From Mariprofundaceae bacterium (GTDB lineage: Bacteria; Pseudomonadota; Zetaproteobacteria; Mariprofundales; Mariprofundaceae): DNA of 8,200 nucleotides. Positions 1 to 5,857 of this stretch are shown here, piece after piece. The stretch lies in assembly GCA_027035825.1 (NCBI GenBank), contig JALVTX010000134.1:1-8200 (forward strand), read 5' to 3'. A model generated the notes under the pieces. That model did not search any database. It had not been told where the DNA came from and was given only the letters and a program-made list of their open reading frames with translations. Positions within the stretch are counted from its first letter, which is position 1. Each line of letters opens with the position of its first letter. Both the position numbers and the translations under genes were made by a program.

Positions 1-729
1 ATGCGGCGGCAGGTCGTTCTCGGTGAAATCCAGTTCCCCTCGCGCCAGTTTCAGCGCCCGCGTGACCGGGTCGCGCACGATGATGAAACGGAAGCGGTGG
101 AAGCGGCTCCCCGCTGCCCTGGACCCGCCATCCGCCCGCTCCAGCAGCAGGCCGCGCTCGTTCCACGATACCAGACGGCAGGGGCCGCAGCCGATGATCC
201 GGCGCGCCTGCTGCGGCCTGGCGGCGATGCGCGCCGGGAGAATGCCCAGCGAGAGCCGCGTCAGGAGCGATGCGTCCGGGCGCGACAGGCGCAGCACCAG
301 CGTGCGCGCATCGGGCGTCTCGATGCCGGCGATGGCCGACAGGCTCGCCCGCAGCGGACTGGCCAGGCCCGGGGTCAGGATGGCGCGCAGCGTTGCCGCC
401 GCGTCCCGGCTCGTCACCGCCTTGCCGTCGTGAAAGCGCAACCCCCGGCGCAAGGTGAAGCGCCAGGTCAGCGCATCGGGATGCGCCCACGATTCGGCCG
501 CGTCCGGCACGGGCCGGAAATGCGCATCCAGCCGCACCAGCCCGCGATGCAGCAACTCCTGCACGCGATGCGAGGCCGCATCGGTGGCATAACGCGGATC
601 GAGCGTCATCGGAGGCTGCGCCAGACCTACCCGCAACTCGTCCGCCGCGGGCGCGACCTGCTGACAGCCAGTCAGCCAGAGCGTCGCCGGAAGAACGAAG
701 GCCAGCAGGAACCGGCGCACGGGTATCAT
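1..729 (-). CDS. Family 5 solute-binding lipoprotein of an ABC importer (N-terminal part; C-terminus off the left edge)
   Basis: Extracytoplasmic binding protein of the SBP_bac_5 class (peptide, nickel or related ligands), which would deliver substrate to an ABC permease. The frame is open for 243 codons from the ATG at 729 to the left edge. The N-terminus has basic residues, a hydrophobic stretch and the lipobox LTGC, so Cys22 should be lipidated after signal peptidase II cleavage. The mature start ELRVGLAQPPMTLDPRYATD and the following VQELLHRGLVRLD, VPDAAESW and LRFHDGKAVTSRDA match family landmarks. The start is supported by the lipoprotein signal and by an ATGA overlap with the RNA methyltransferase gene upstream, which suggests coupled translation; no strong ribosome site is seen. 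An oddity is GCGPC at residues 180-184, where the family usually has GTGPY. The permease genes, if present, lie outside the window, so the ligand cannot be assigned. The family call is secure; specificity is unknown. Confidence 0.88.
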   Translation of the reverse strand, partial: MIPVRRFLLAFVLPATLWLTGCQQVAPAADELRVGLAQPPMTLDPRYATDAASHRVQELLHRGLVRLDAHFRPVPDAAESWAHPDALTWRFTLRRGLRFHDGKAVTSRDAAATLRAILTPGLASPLRASLSAIAGIETPDARTLVLRLSRPDASLLTRLSLGILPARIAARPQQARRIIGCGPCRLVSWNERGLLLERADGGSRAAGSRFHRFRFIIVRDPVTRALKLARGELDFTENDLPPH

Positions 730-2168
730 CGCGTCCACAGGCTCAGCGACTCCACGTGCCCGGTCCAGGGAAAGAGATCGAGCGCCCGAAGCGCCCGCAA
801 GCGATACCCGCAGCCCGCCACGATGCCGGCATCGCGCCGGCCCGCGGCAGGATCGCAATGCACCATGATGATGGCGCGTGGCAACAGTTCGCCCAGCCGT
901 TCGCAAACCAGACGCGCTCCCTTTCGCGGCGGATCCAGCAACAGCACGTCGGCGCCGGCGAACGGGGCGGCGTCAAACGGCTCGAACAGGTTGAGCGTTT
1001 CGTAACGGGCATCCACTCCCTGCATTCCGGATGCCCGTAACTCGCGAACCGCTCGATTGGCCTGCCGGATGCTGGCGGCGCAGGCATCGGCGCCGCGCAC
1101 CGTGCAGCCCAAGGCAACGACCAGTGGCAATGACAGGTTGCCAATGCCGCAGAAGAGATCGGCAACCCGGAAAGCGCCTCCGCCTCCTCGCCTCTTGCGC
1201 ATCAGCAATTGCGTCCATGCCGAGACCTGCGCCACCAGCGCCGCATGACCACCCATCGTGCCCTGCACGAAATCCTCAGGGCCGACCGGCAGCATCACTT
1301 CCCCTTCTCCGGCCGGTACGCGCTCATTGATGCGCGGGACGGGTCGCGACAGCGGCTGGAGCGCATTCCCGATGCGCACCCACCAGGCCACCGGCGCCTC
1401 GAAGTCCAGCTCGCCGGCCATTTCCTCCACCCATCGCGCCAGTGTCTCGGGCAAGGCGCGATCGGTTCCTTCCAGCACCACGTGCGCGCCATCCGTGAGC
1501 ACCGTGGCGCGCACACAAGACACCGCGCGCGGCAGGCGCGGCCCGAGCGAACGCCGCACGGATTCAATGAATGGATGGATAACCGGGCAATGCGCGGAAC
1601 GGACGACCCGGTGACTGGCGCGGGCGCGAAACCCGAGGAAGCTGCCCTGCGCATCCTCGCCCCGCCACAACCGCGCCCGCCGGCGGGTGGCAAGCGTTGG
1701 TTCGCCCGTCACGCCCCGCCAGTCGCACGTCTCGGTCAGATGCGCCGCGAACGCCTCGCGCACCCAGGCCGACTTGATCCCGGCATGCGCGCCTGCGTCC
1801 ACGAAGGCCAGCGCGCAGCCGCCACAGGCATCCGCCGCCTCGCAAACGGGCGCCGCCCGCAGTGGCGAAGGCGACACGACCTCGCGCACCCGCGCCCGCA
1901 TGACGCCCCGCCGCTTGCCGCACGGCGTCAGCCGCAGCACGTCGCCCGGTACGGCATTGGCCGCCAACCATGATGGCGCTCCTGGCCGGTTCTCCGGATG
2001 CACCAGCGCCTCGCCGCCCGGCAGCAATCGCACGGCCCGGCCGAGGATGGGTCTTGCCGCGTGGGTGACACCGGCGCCCCCGGCGGGAGCGGCCGAAGGG
2101 GCGTCAGGGAAGGAGATCAACCGGCCCGATGGTGATGGGTTCCGGCGACTTGAAGCGCAGGCGCACAC
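726..2168 (-). CDS. TrmA/RlmD-family RNA (uracil-C5)-methyltransferase with iron-sulfur motif
   Basis: SAM-dependent enzyme expected to methylate C5 of a uridine in rRNA or tRNA in the cytoplasm. Numbered from the GTG at 2168: a TRAM-like RNA-binding domain at about 38-105; a CX5CX2C set (C109, C115, C118) plus C194, the pattern that binds a 4Fe-4S cluster in RlmD/RumA; FVQ with Q302; SAM motif DLFCGIGNLSLP 337-348; DPPRKG 412-417; catalytic cysteine C438; and general base E473 in GHVESL. The nucleophile motif reads VHCDP where the family has VSCNP, and the N normally following FxQ is absent. The start is uncertain. GTG 2168 gives 480 residues and overlaps the kinase gene by 65 bases; TTG 2120 gives 464 residues and a 17-base overlap. 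Neither has a convincing ribosome site, so translation is probably coupled to the kinase gene. The target base (RlmD-, RlmC- or TrmA-type) cannot be fixed by eye; the cysteine set favours RlmD-like. Confidence 0.92.
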   Translation of the reverse strand: MCACASSRRNPSPSGRLISFPDAPSAAPAGGAGVTHAARPILGRAVRLLPGGEALVHPENRPGAPSWLAANAVPGDVLRLTPCGKRRGVMRARVREVVSPSPLRAAPVCEAADACGGCALAFVDAGAHAGIKSAWVREAFAAHLTETCDWRGVTGEPTLATRRRARLWRGEDAQGSFLGFRARASHRVVRSAHCPVIHPFIESVRRSLGPRLPRAVSCVRATVLTDGAHVVLEGTDRALPETLARWVEEMAGELDFEAPVAWWVRIGNALQPLSRPVPRINERVPAGEGEVMLPVGPEDFVQGTMGGHAALVAQVSAWTQLLMRKRRGGGGAFRVADLFCGIGNLSLPLVVALGCTVRGADACAASIRQANRAVRELRASGMQGVDARYETLNLFEPFDAAPFAGADVLLLDPPRKGARLVCERLGELLPRAIIMVHCDPAAGRRDAGIVAGCGYRLRALRALDLFPWTGHVESLSLWTR

Positions 2169-4122
2169 CCTTCACTGGAACGGAGGACACGCGCACCGAA
2201 AGCGGCCGATCAATGTCGCGATCGTTGCGCTGCAACAGCGTTGTCCACCGACCTCGGGCATCCTGCACCTCCAGCCGGATCTCCCCGCCCTGGAAGGACT
2301 TGCGGCCCACGCTGGCGCGATGAATCACGATGCGCGAAATCCGCGCGGGTTTCATCAGATACAGACGCAACCATGCACTCTTGTAAATGCGCACCTTGCC
2401 CTTGAGCGCATAATCCGCCAGGGACTGGAAATAGAGCTTGTGACCGCCGCGAAACTCGTGCATCCCGCCCGTGGCCGAGCTGCCATCGCTGCGCACCAGG
2501 CGATGCGGCACCGACCATGTAACCGACTTCGCGCGCCGTGGATGGTGGCGGGTGGCATGATGGCGGACATGGCGCGTTTTGCGGGCAGTGCTCTTGCGGC
2601 TCGTCTTTCTGCTTGCCCTGCTGCCTGGTTTGCTGGCTGGCTTGTGCACTGCCGCCTTCCTGGAAGCGGTCTTGGGCGAGGAGGTTCCGCCGGATGTGGC
2701 AGGCTTCGCTGGAGAGGCAGCGGGAATCGGCTTGGACGTGGGCCTGGCGGTGGCCTTGGCGCCTGGCCTGGTTCCGGTTGGCTTTGCCGTCGTCTTGCTG
2801 ACCGCGGCAGTCTTGGAAGCTGTTGCCTGCATCGTCCCGGCCTCACCAGCCGGTCGTGCGTGACCGCCACCCGGAGATTCCGCAACGTGGGTCTTGGCCG
2901 CATGTTCGGATACGGAAATCAGCGACGTGAGCCCCCAGCCAAGCAGCCCTACCAGAGCTACGATGATTGCCCAGGCCAACGGCTTGCCGAAGCGATCTCC
3001 AGGAACGGAGCCGAAGCGTTCGCGGATCAGGCCCGAGGGAGCCTCCCATATCCAGTGATAAAGGGTTCCCAGTACGCGCCTGGCGCCCCGGATGGCCGAA
3101 CGCCGCCAGGCATCCAGCAGCCCCTTGGCGATCTCGACATTGTTCTGCGAACTGCCGGTCTGACGGTTCCAGCCAGACTGGCTCCCTTCGCCCCCGAATT
3201 CCGGTCGTTCCAGCTGCCGCGCGATGTCGGCCAGCGCCTTGCGCACCACCTCGCAACTGGCCGGCCGATCTTCCGGATCCTTGGCGAGCAGGGACATGAT
3301 GAGTTCCGACATGGCCCGCGGCAGCGATGGATTCAGCTTGTGCGGCGGCTCCGGCATGTGCCGCACCTGTTTCTCCATGATCTCGAACTCGCCGCCGCCC
3401 TCCGAGGATGCCGTGAACGGCAGCGTGCCGGTGGTCATCTGGTAGAGCAGGATGCCCAGCGCATAGAGATCGGTGCGCGCGTCCACCGGCTGGTTGAGAA
3501 TCTGCTCGGGCGCCATGTAGCGGAAGGAGCCGACCGTCGCGCCAGTCTGGGTCAGGTCTTCGTCGCCATGCTCCGGCTTGGCCAGGCCGAAATCCATCAG
3601 CTTGATGGCGCCATCGGTGGCCAGCAGCACGTTGGCCGGTTTCAGATCCCGGTGCACCACGCCAAGCTTGTGCGCCGCATCGAGCCCGGCGCAAATGGCC
3701 TCGGTGATGCGAATCACGTCCAACAATGGCGGCCGCGGATTCTGGCGCAGGTAGTCGCGCAGGTTCTGCCCGTGCACCATCTCCATCACCAGCGCCATGT
3801 GCTCGCCATCCTCGTAGAGCGACAGCAGCGTGACGATGTTCGGATGGATGATGCGGGCATGCATGCGCGCCTCGCGGCGGAATCGCTCCATCAGATCCTG
3901 CTGGCGCAGCAGGTGCGGATGCAGGATCTTGATGGCGACTTCGCGATGCAGCTTCTCGTCGGTGGCCCGATACACCACGCCCATGCCGCCCTCGCCCAGC
4001 TTGGCCTCCAGGCGATAGTGCCCGATGCGCGGCGCCTCATCGCCGCCCAGCAGCGCTACGCCGCAATGCCGGCAAAAGGCCCGCGCCTCCGGCGTTTCCC
4101 CTCCACACGACGGACATTTCAT
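2104..4122 (-). CDS. Membrane-anchored Hanks-type Ser/Thr protein kinase with zinc ribbon and C-terminal discoidin-like domain
   Basis: Transfers phosphate from ATP to Ser/Thr of cytoplasmic partners and probably senses something outside the membrane. Domains in the 672 residues: a short zinc ribbon (C3, C6, C17, C20); a complete kinase domain at about 36-300 with glycine loop GEGGMG 43-48, K65 in VAIK, E84 of helix C, HRDLKPAN 157-164, DFG 177-179 and APE 204-206, so catalysis should be intact; one membrane segment at about 382-401; an Ala/Lys/Thr/Pro linker at 425-532, becoming very rich in Arg and His; and a C-terminal beta-rich domain at 545-672. The last contains RISRIVIH, GGEIRLEVQDARGRWTTL and KGVRLRFKSPEPITIGPVDLL, which look like F5/8 type C (discoidin) strands. 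The ATG at 4122 is chosen because the zinc ribbon begins directly after it. No Shine-Dalgarno is present, but a sigma70-like promoter lies just upstream. It is 31 bases after the MidA-family gene and overlaps the RNA methyltransferase gene. The C-terminal domain call is by eye; substrates and ligand are unknown. Confidence 0.95.
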   Translation of the reverse strand: MKCPSCGGETPEARAFCRHCGVALLGGDEAPRIGHYRLEAKLGEGGMGVVYRATDEKLHREVAIKILHPHLLRQQDLMERFRREARMHARIIHPNIVTLLSLYEDGEHMALVMEMVHGQNLRDYLRQNPRPPLLDVIRITEAICAGLDAAHKLGVVHRDLKPANVLLATDGAIKLMDFGLAKPEHGDEDLTQTGATVGSFRYMAPEQILNQPVDARTDLYALGILLYQMTTGTLPFTASSEGGGEFEIMEKQVRHMPEPPHKLNPSLPRAMSELIMSLLAKDPEDRPASCEVVRKALADIARQLERPEFGGEGSQSGWNRQTGSSQNNVEIAKGLLDAWRRSAIRGARRVLGTLYHWIWEAPSGLIRERFGSVPGDRFGKPLAWAIIVALVGLLGWGLTSLISVSEHAAKTHVAESPGGGHARPAGEAGTMQATASKTAAVSKTTAKPTGTRPGAKATARPTSKPIPAASPAKPATSGGTSSPKTASRKAAVHKPASKPGSRASRKTSRKSTARKTRHVRHHATRHHPRRAKSVTWSVPHRLVRSDGSSATGGMHEFRGGHKLYFQSLADYALKGKVRIYKSAWLRLYLMKPARISRIVIHRASVGRKSFQGGEIRLEVQDARGRWTTLLQRNDRDIDRPLSVRVSSVPVKGVRLRFKSPEPITIGPVDLLP

Positions 4123-4129
4123 GAAAGCG

Positions 4130-4157
4130 ATTGTTGGGCGGCGTGTTCGGCTGTCAA
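4130..4157 (-). promoter_or_regulatory. Candidate sigma70 promoter of the kinase gene, implying a leaderless mRNA
   Basis: On the minus strand a perfect -35 box TTGACA (4157-4152) is followed after 16 bases by AACAAT (4135-4130, four of six matches to TATAAT). The kinase ATG begins 7 bases after the -10 box, so the predicted transcription start falls at or next to the A of ATG. The -35 box contains the stop codon of the MidA-family gene. No Shine-Dalgarno-like sequence occurs in the 31-base gap, which fits leaderless initiation. This is read by eye and not tested. Confidence 0.5.
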
Positions 4158-5353
4158 GGCATATGTTCCAATGCGGGCAGGCGATCGAACCGTTCCAGCC
4201 ATGGCGGCGGCGCGGTCGGCGCCCCCCTGACCTGGATCAATGCCTTGAACAGCTCCCCCATGCCCTGTGGCATCACCAGCCGCCGCAGGGCTGCCATGTC
4301 GTCCATGCCCTCGGGACCGCCAGCCCGGGCCAGTTCCCCCACCCGCGCCTGCACGGCCGGGCTCTGGGCCAGCCATGCGCCCTGCGGCATCCAGCACGCC
4401 GGTTCAATGCCCGCCGCCCGGCCTGCCCGCGTCAGCGCCGTGAAATCCACATGCGCGGTGATGTCGCGTCCTCCCGGTTCGGCCAGCACGTCCTCCACCG
4501 CCCGGTGGCCCACATGCGCCAGCAGCGTCCCTTCGCTCCGGCCCGGGCGATAGTACTCGCTGGCCGCATAGCCATAATCCACGCACAACGCGTAGCCGCG
4601 AGGCATCACGCGCGCCAGCGCTTGCTGCCAGGTTGCCAGTCCCGGGCTCCATTCGCTGCAATATCCGTCCGGCCAGGCGGCCGCCAGCCGTTCGTCAATG
4701 GCCGGCGGTGCATCCAGCGCACGCTCATTCCAGGCAAAATGCCCGTCCCGCCCATCCTGCTCGTCCCGCCAGACCACGCCGCGCTCCCGCCAGGCGCCGC
4801 CTCGCCATGCAAAGCAGCGCACGGGGAACGCGTCCGGCAACTCGTTGCAGAAATAGAGCGCGTTATCCCGCGGCTCGATCTCGTCCAGGCTGGCCGTCTG
4901 ACGCACATCCAGCCCCATCGCCGCATAAGCCTCGCGCTGACGCTCGCGCATCCATCGGCTGGCCTCCACGGCGATGACGCGGGCAGGCGCAAGGCCGCGC
5001 CGCGCCAGCTCCGCCATGACGTCGCAAAGCAGCCTGCCGCTGCCTCCGCCCTGCTCGATCAGGCTCCAGTCCGCGGGCCTGCCCAGCGCCTCCCATCCCC
5101 ACTGGATGAAATCGGCCACCGCCAGCGACAGCCACGGCCCCAGTTCCGGCGCGGTCACGAAATCCCCCGCCGCGCCGAACACTCGCGCCGATTCGTAATA
5201 GCCCAGGCCGGGCTCATAAAGCGCCTGCGCCATGAAGGCGTCGAACGGCATCCAGCCGCCAGCCTCGCCCAGCCGCCGGCGGATCAGCGCCTCCAGTTCC
5301 CGGCTGGTTTCCGCCTTCATCGCTTGCGATTCGCTTCTAGCCTGGCTGGACAT
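4154..5353 (-). CDS. MidA/NDUFAF7-family SAM-dependent methyltransferase (COG1565, DUF185)
   Basis: Class I methyltransferase of the family whose mitochondrial member NDUFAF7 dimethylates an arginine of the complex I subunit NDUFS2; the bacterial substrate is not established. Family landmarks over 399 residues: MPFDAFMAQALYEPGLGYY 35-53, FGAAGDFVTAPELGPWL 59-75, SAM motif LIEQGGGSGRL 98-108, NELPDAFPVRCF 170-181, YCSEWSPG 231-238, CVDYGYAASEYY 257-268, GRDITAHVDFTAL 295-307, and MGELFKALI near the end. Length is typical. The ATG at 5353 is preferred because GGTGAG (5367-5362) lies 8 bases upstream; the ATG at 5320 (Met12) has only a weak site. It is transcribed divergently from trxA and is followed after 31 bases by the kinase gene. 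No complex I genes are nearby in the window, so context does not support or refute a role in complex I assembly. It is soluble, with no signal peptide or membrane segment seen. Confidence 0.93.
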   Translation of the reverse strand: MSSQARSESQAMKAETSRELEALIRRRLGEAGGWMPFDAFMAQALYEPGLGYYESARVFGAAGDFVTAPELGPWLSLAVADFIQWGWEALGRPADWSLIEQGGGSGRLLCDVMAELARRGLAPARVIAVEASRWMRERQREAYAAMGLDVRQTASLDEIEPRDNALYFCNELPDAFPVRCFAWRGGAWRERGVVWRDEQDGRDGHFAWNERALDAPPAIDERLAAAWPDGYCSEWSPGLATWQQALARVMPRGYALCVDYGYAASEYYRPGRSEGTLLAHVGHRAVEDVLAEPGGRDITAHVDFTALTRAGRAAGIEPACWMPQGAWLAQSPAVQARVGELARAGGPEGMDDMAALRRLVMPQGMGELFKALIQVRGAPTAPPPWLERFDRLPALEHMP

Positions 5354-5355
5354 GG

Positions 5356-5385
5356 TTGACGCTCACCCCCGGGTGCGGCTACGGT
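5356..5385 (+). promoter_or_regulatory. Candidate weak promoter for trxA
   Basis: TTGACG (5356-5361, five of six matches to TTGACA) is followed after 18 bases by TACGGT (5380-5385, only three of six matches to TATAAT). It lies in the 99-base divergent gap, about 70 bases before the trxA start, and touches the MidA-family ribosome site. It is the best candidate on this strand but the -10 box is poor. No convincing promoter was found for the MidA-family gene on the other strand. Confidence 0.3.
5362..5370 (-). promoter_or_regulatory. Ribosome binding site of the MidA-family gene
   Basis: Minus-strand GGGGGTGAG contains GGTGAG 8 bases before the ATG at 5353. It is the reason for choosing that start over the in-frame ATG at 5320. 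Confidence 0.55.
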
Positions 5386-5443
5386 ATGCGTCATCCTATC
5401 GCGAAACATTCCGTTGGGAACGCCGGTGGACAATTCAAACAGA

Positions 5444-5451
5444 GAGGAAGG
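5444..5451 (+). promoter_or_regulatory. Ribosome binding site of trxA
   Basis: GAGGAAGG is a strong Shine-Dalgarno sequence; its GAGG core ends 5 bases before the ATG at 5453. It fixes the trxA start and argues against the in-frame TTG at 5414. Confidence 0.85.
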
Positions 5452-5452
5452 C

Positions 5453-5785
5453 ATGGCTTCAGATCAGATCATTCACGTGAGCGATGACAGTTTCGAGAAC
5501 GACGTGTTGAAGGCCTCCGGGCCGGTGCTGGTGGATTTTTGGGCGCCATGGTGCGGCCCGTGCAAGATGATTGCGCCGGTGCTGGACGAGGTGGCCGAGG
5601 AGATGAAGGGGCGCGTCACCATCGCCAAGATCAACATTGACGACAACCCGAACACGCCCGGCAAGTACGGCGTGCGAGGCATCCCGACGTTGATGCTGTT
5701 CCGCGACGGGAACGTGCAGGGCACCAAGGTGGGCGCCATCAACAAGGCCAAGCTCATCGAGTTCATCGAGGAGCATCTGGACTGA
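5453..5785 (+). CDS. trxA: Thioredoxin 1
   Basis: Small cytoplasmic dithiol oxidoreductase that reduces protein disulfides (for example in ribonucleotide reductase and peroxiredoxins) and is recycled by thioredoxin reductase. The 110-residue protein has the active site WCGPCK in VLVDFWAPWCGPCKMIAPVL, the buried Asp in that first strand, and the cis-proline loop GIPTLMLF, all as in E. coli TrxA (109 residues). The start is fixed by a strong ribosome site; an upstream in-frame TTG at 5414 would add a 13-residue tail not found in the family. It stands alone on the plus strand, divergent from the MidA-family gene and convergent with the efflux genes, and ends at an intrinsic terminator 25 bases after the stop codon. 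In many proteobacteria trxA precedes rho; here rho does not follow. Confidence 0.98.
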   Translation: MASDQIIHVSDDSFENDVLKASGPVLVDFWAPWCGPCKMIAPVLDEVAEEMKGRVTIAKINIDDNPNTPGKYGVRGIPTLMLFRDGNVQGTKVGAINKAKLIEFIEEHLD

Positions 5786-5810
5786 GGACTCCACGCCACC
5801 CATGAATGCA

Positions 5811-5839
5811 AAGGCCAGCCCGTCCGGGCTGGCCTTTTT
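5811..5839 (+). terminator. Intrinsic terminator of trxA, possibly bidirectional
   Basis: Perfect 11-bp stem (AAGGCCAGCCC at 5811-5821 with GGGCTGGCCTT at 5826-5836), a GTCC loop, and a run of five T (5835-5839). It starts 25 bases after the trxA stop. The convergent TolC-family gene ends 19 bases from it; read on the minus strand the hairpin is followed by TTTGCATT, a weaker tail, so it may serve both genes. Confidence 0.92.
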
Positions 5840-5857
5840 CCGCTCTTCTCGCGGTTC

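Noticed and set aside
1..1005. 334-codon open frame on the plus strand
   Set aside because: Antisense to the solute-binding lipoprotein and the end of the RNA methyltransferase; the minus-strand frame has a lipobox and family motifs.
2519..2850. Tandem DNA repeat within the kinase gene
   Set aside because: The stretch is a low-complexity Ala/Lys/Thr/Arg coding region; the repetition is in amino-acid type and no regular DNA repeat unit is seen.
1687..4230. 847-codon open frame on the plus strand
   Set aside because: It lies antisense to the kinase and RNA methyltransferase genes, its product is low in recognisable motifs and rich in Arg, His and Gln, and long antisense frames are expected in GC-rich DNA.
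4025..5359. 444-codon open frame on the plus strand
   Set aside because: Antisense to the MidA-family gene, whose motifs are unmistakable; the plus-strand product shows none.
5427..5432. TGGACA as a -35 box for trxA
   Set aside because: A -10 box at the proper distance would fall on the ribosome site and start codon, and no such box is present.
5414..5452. Longer trxA from TTG at 5414
   Set aside because: A strong Shine-Dalgarno precedes the ATG at 5453, and the extra 13 residues do not belong to the thioredoxin family.
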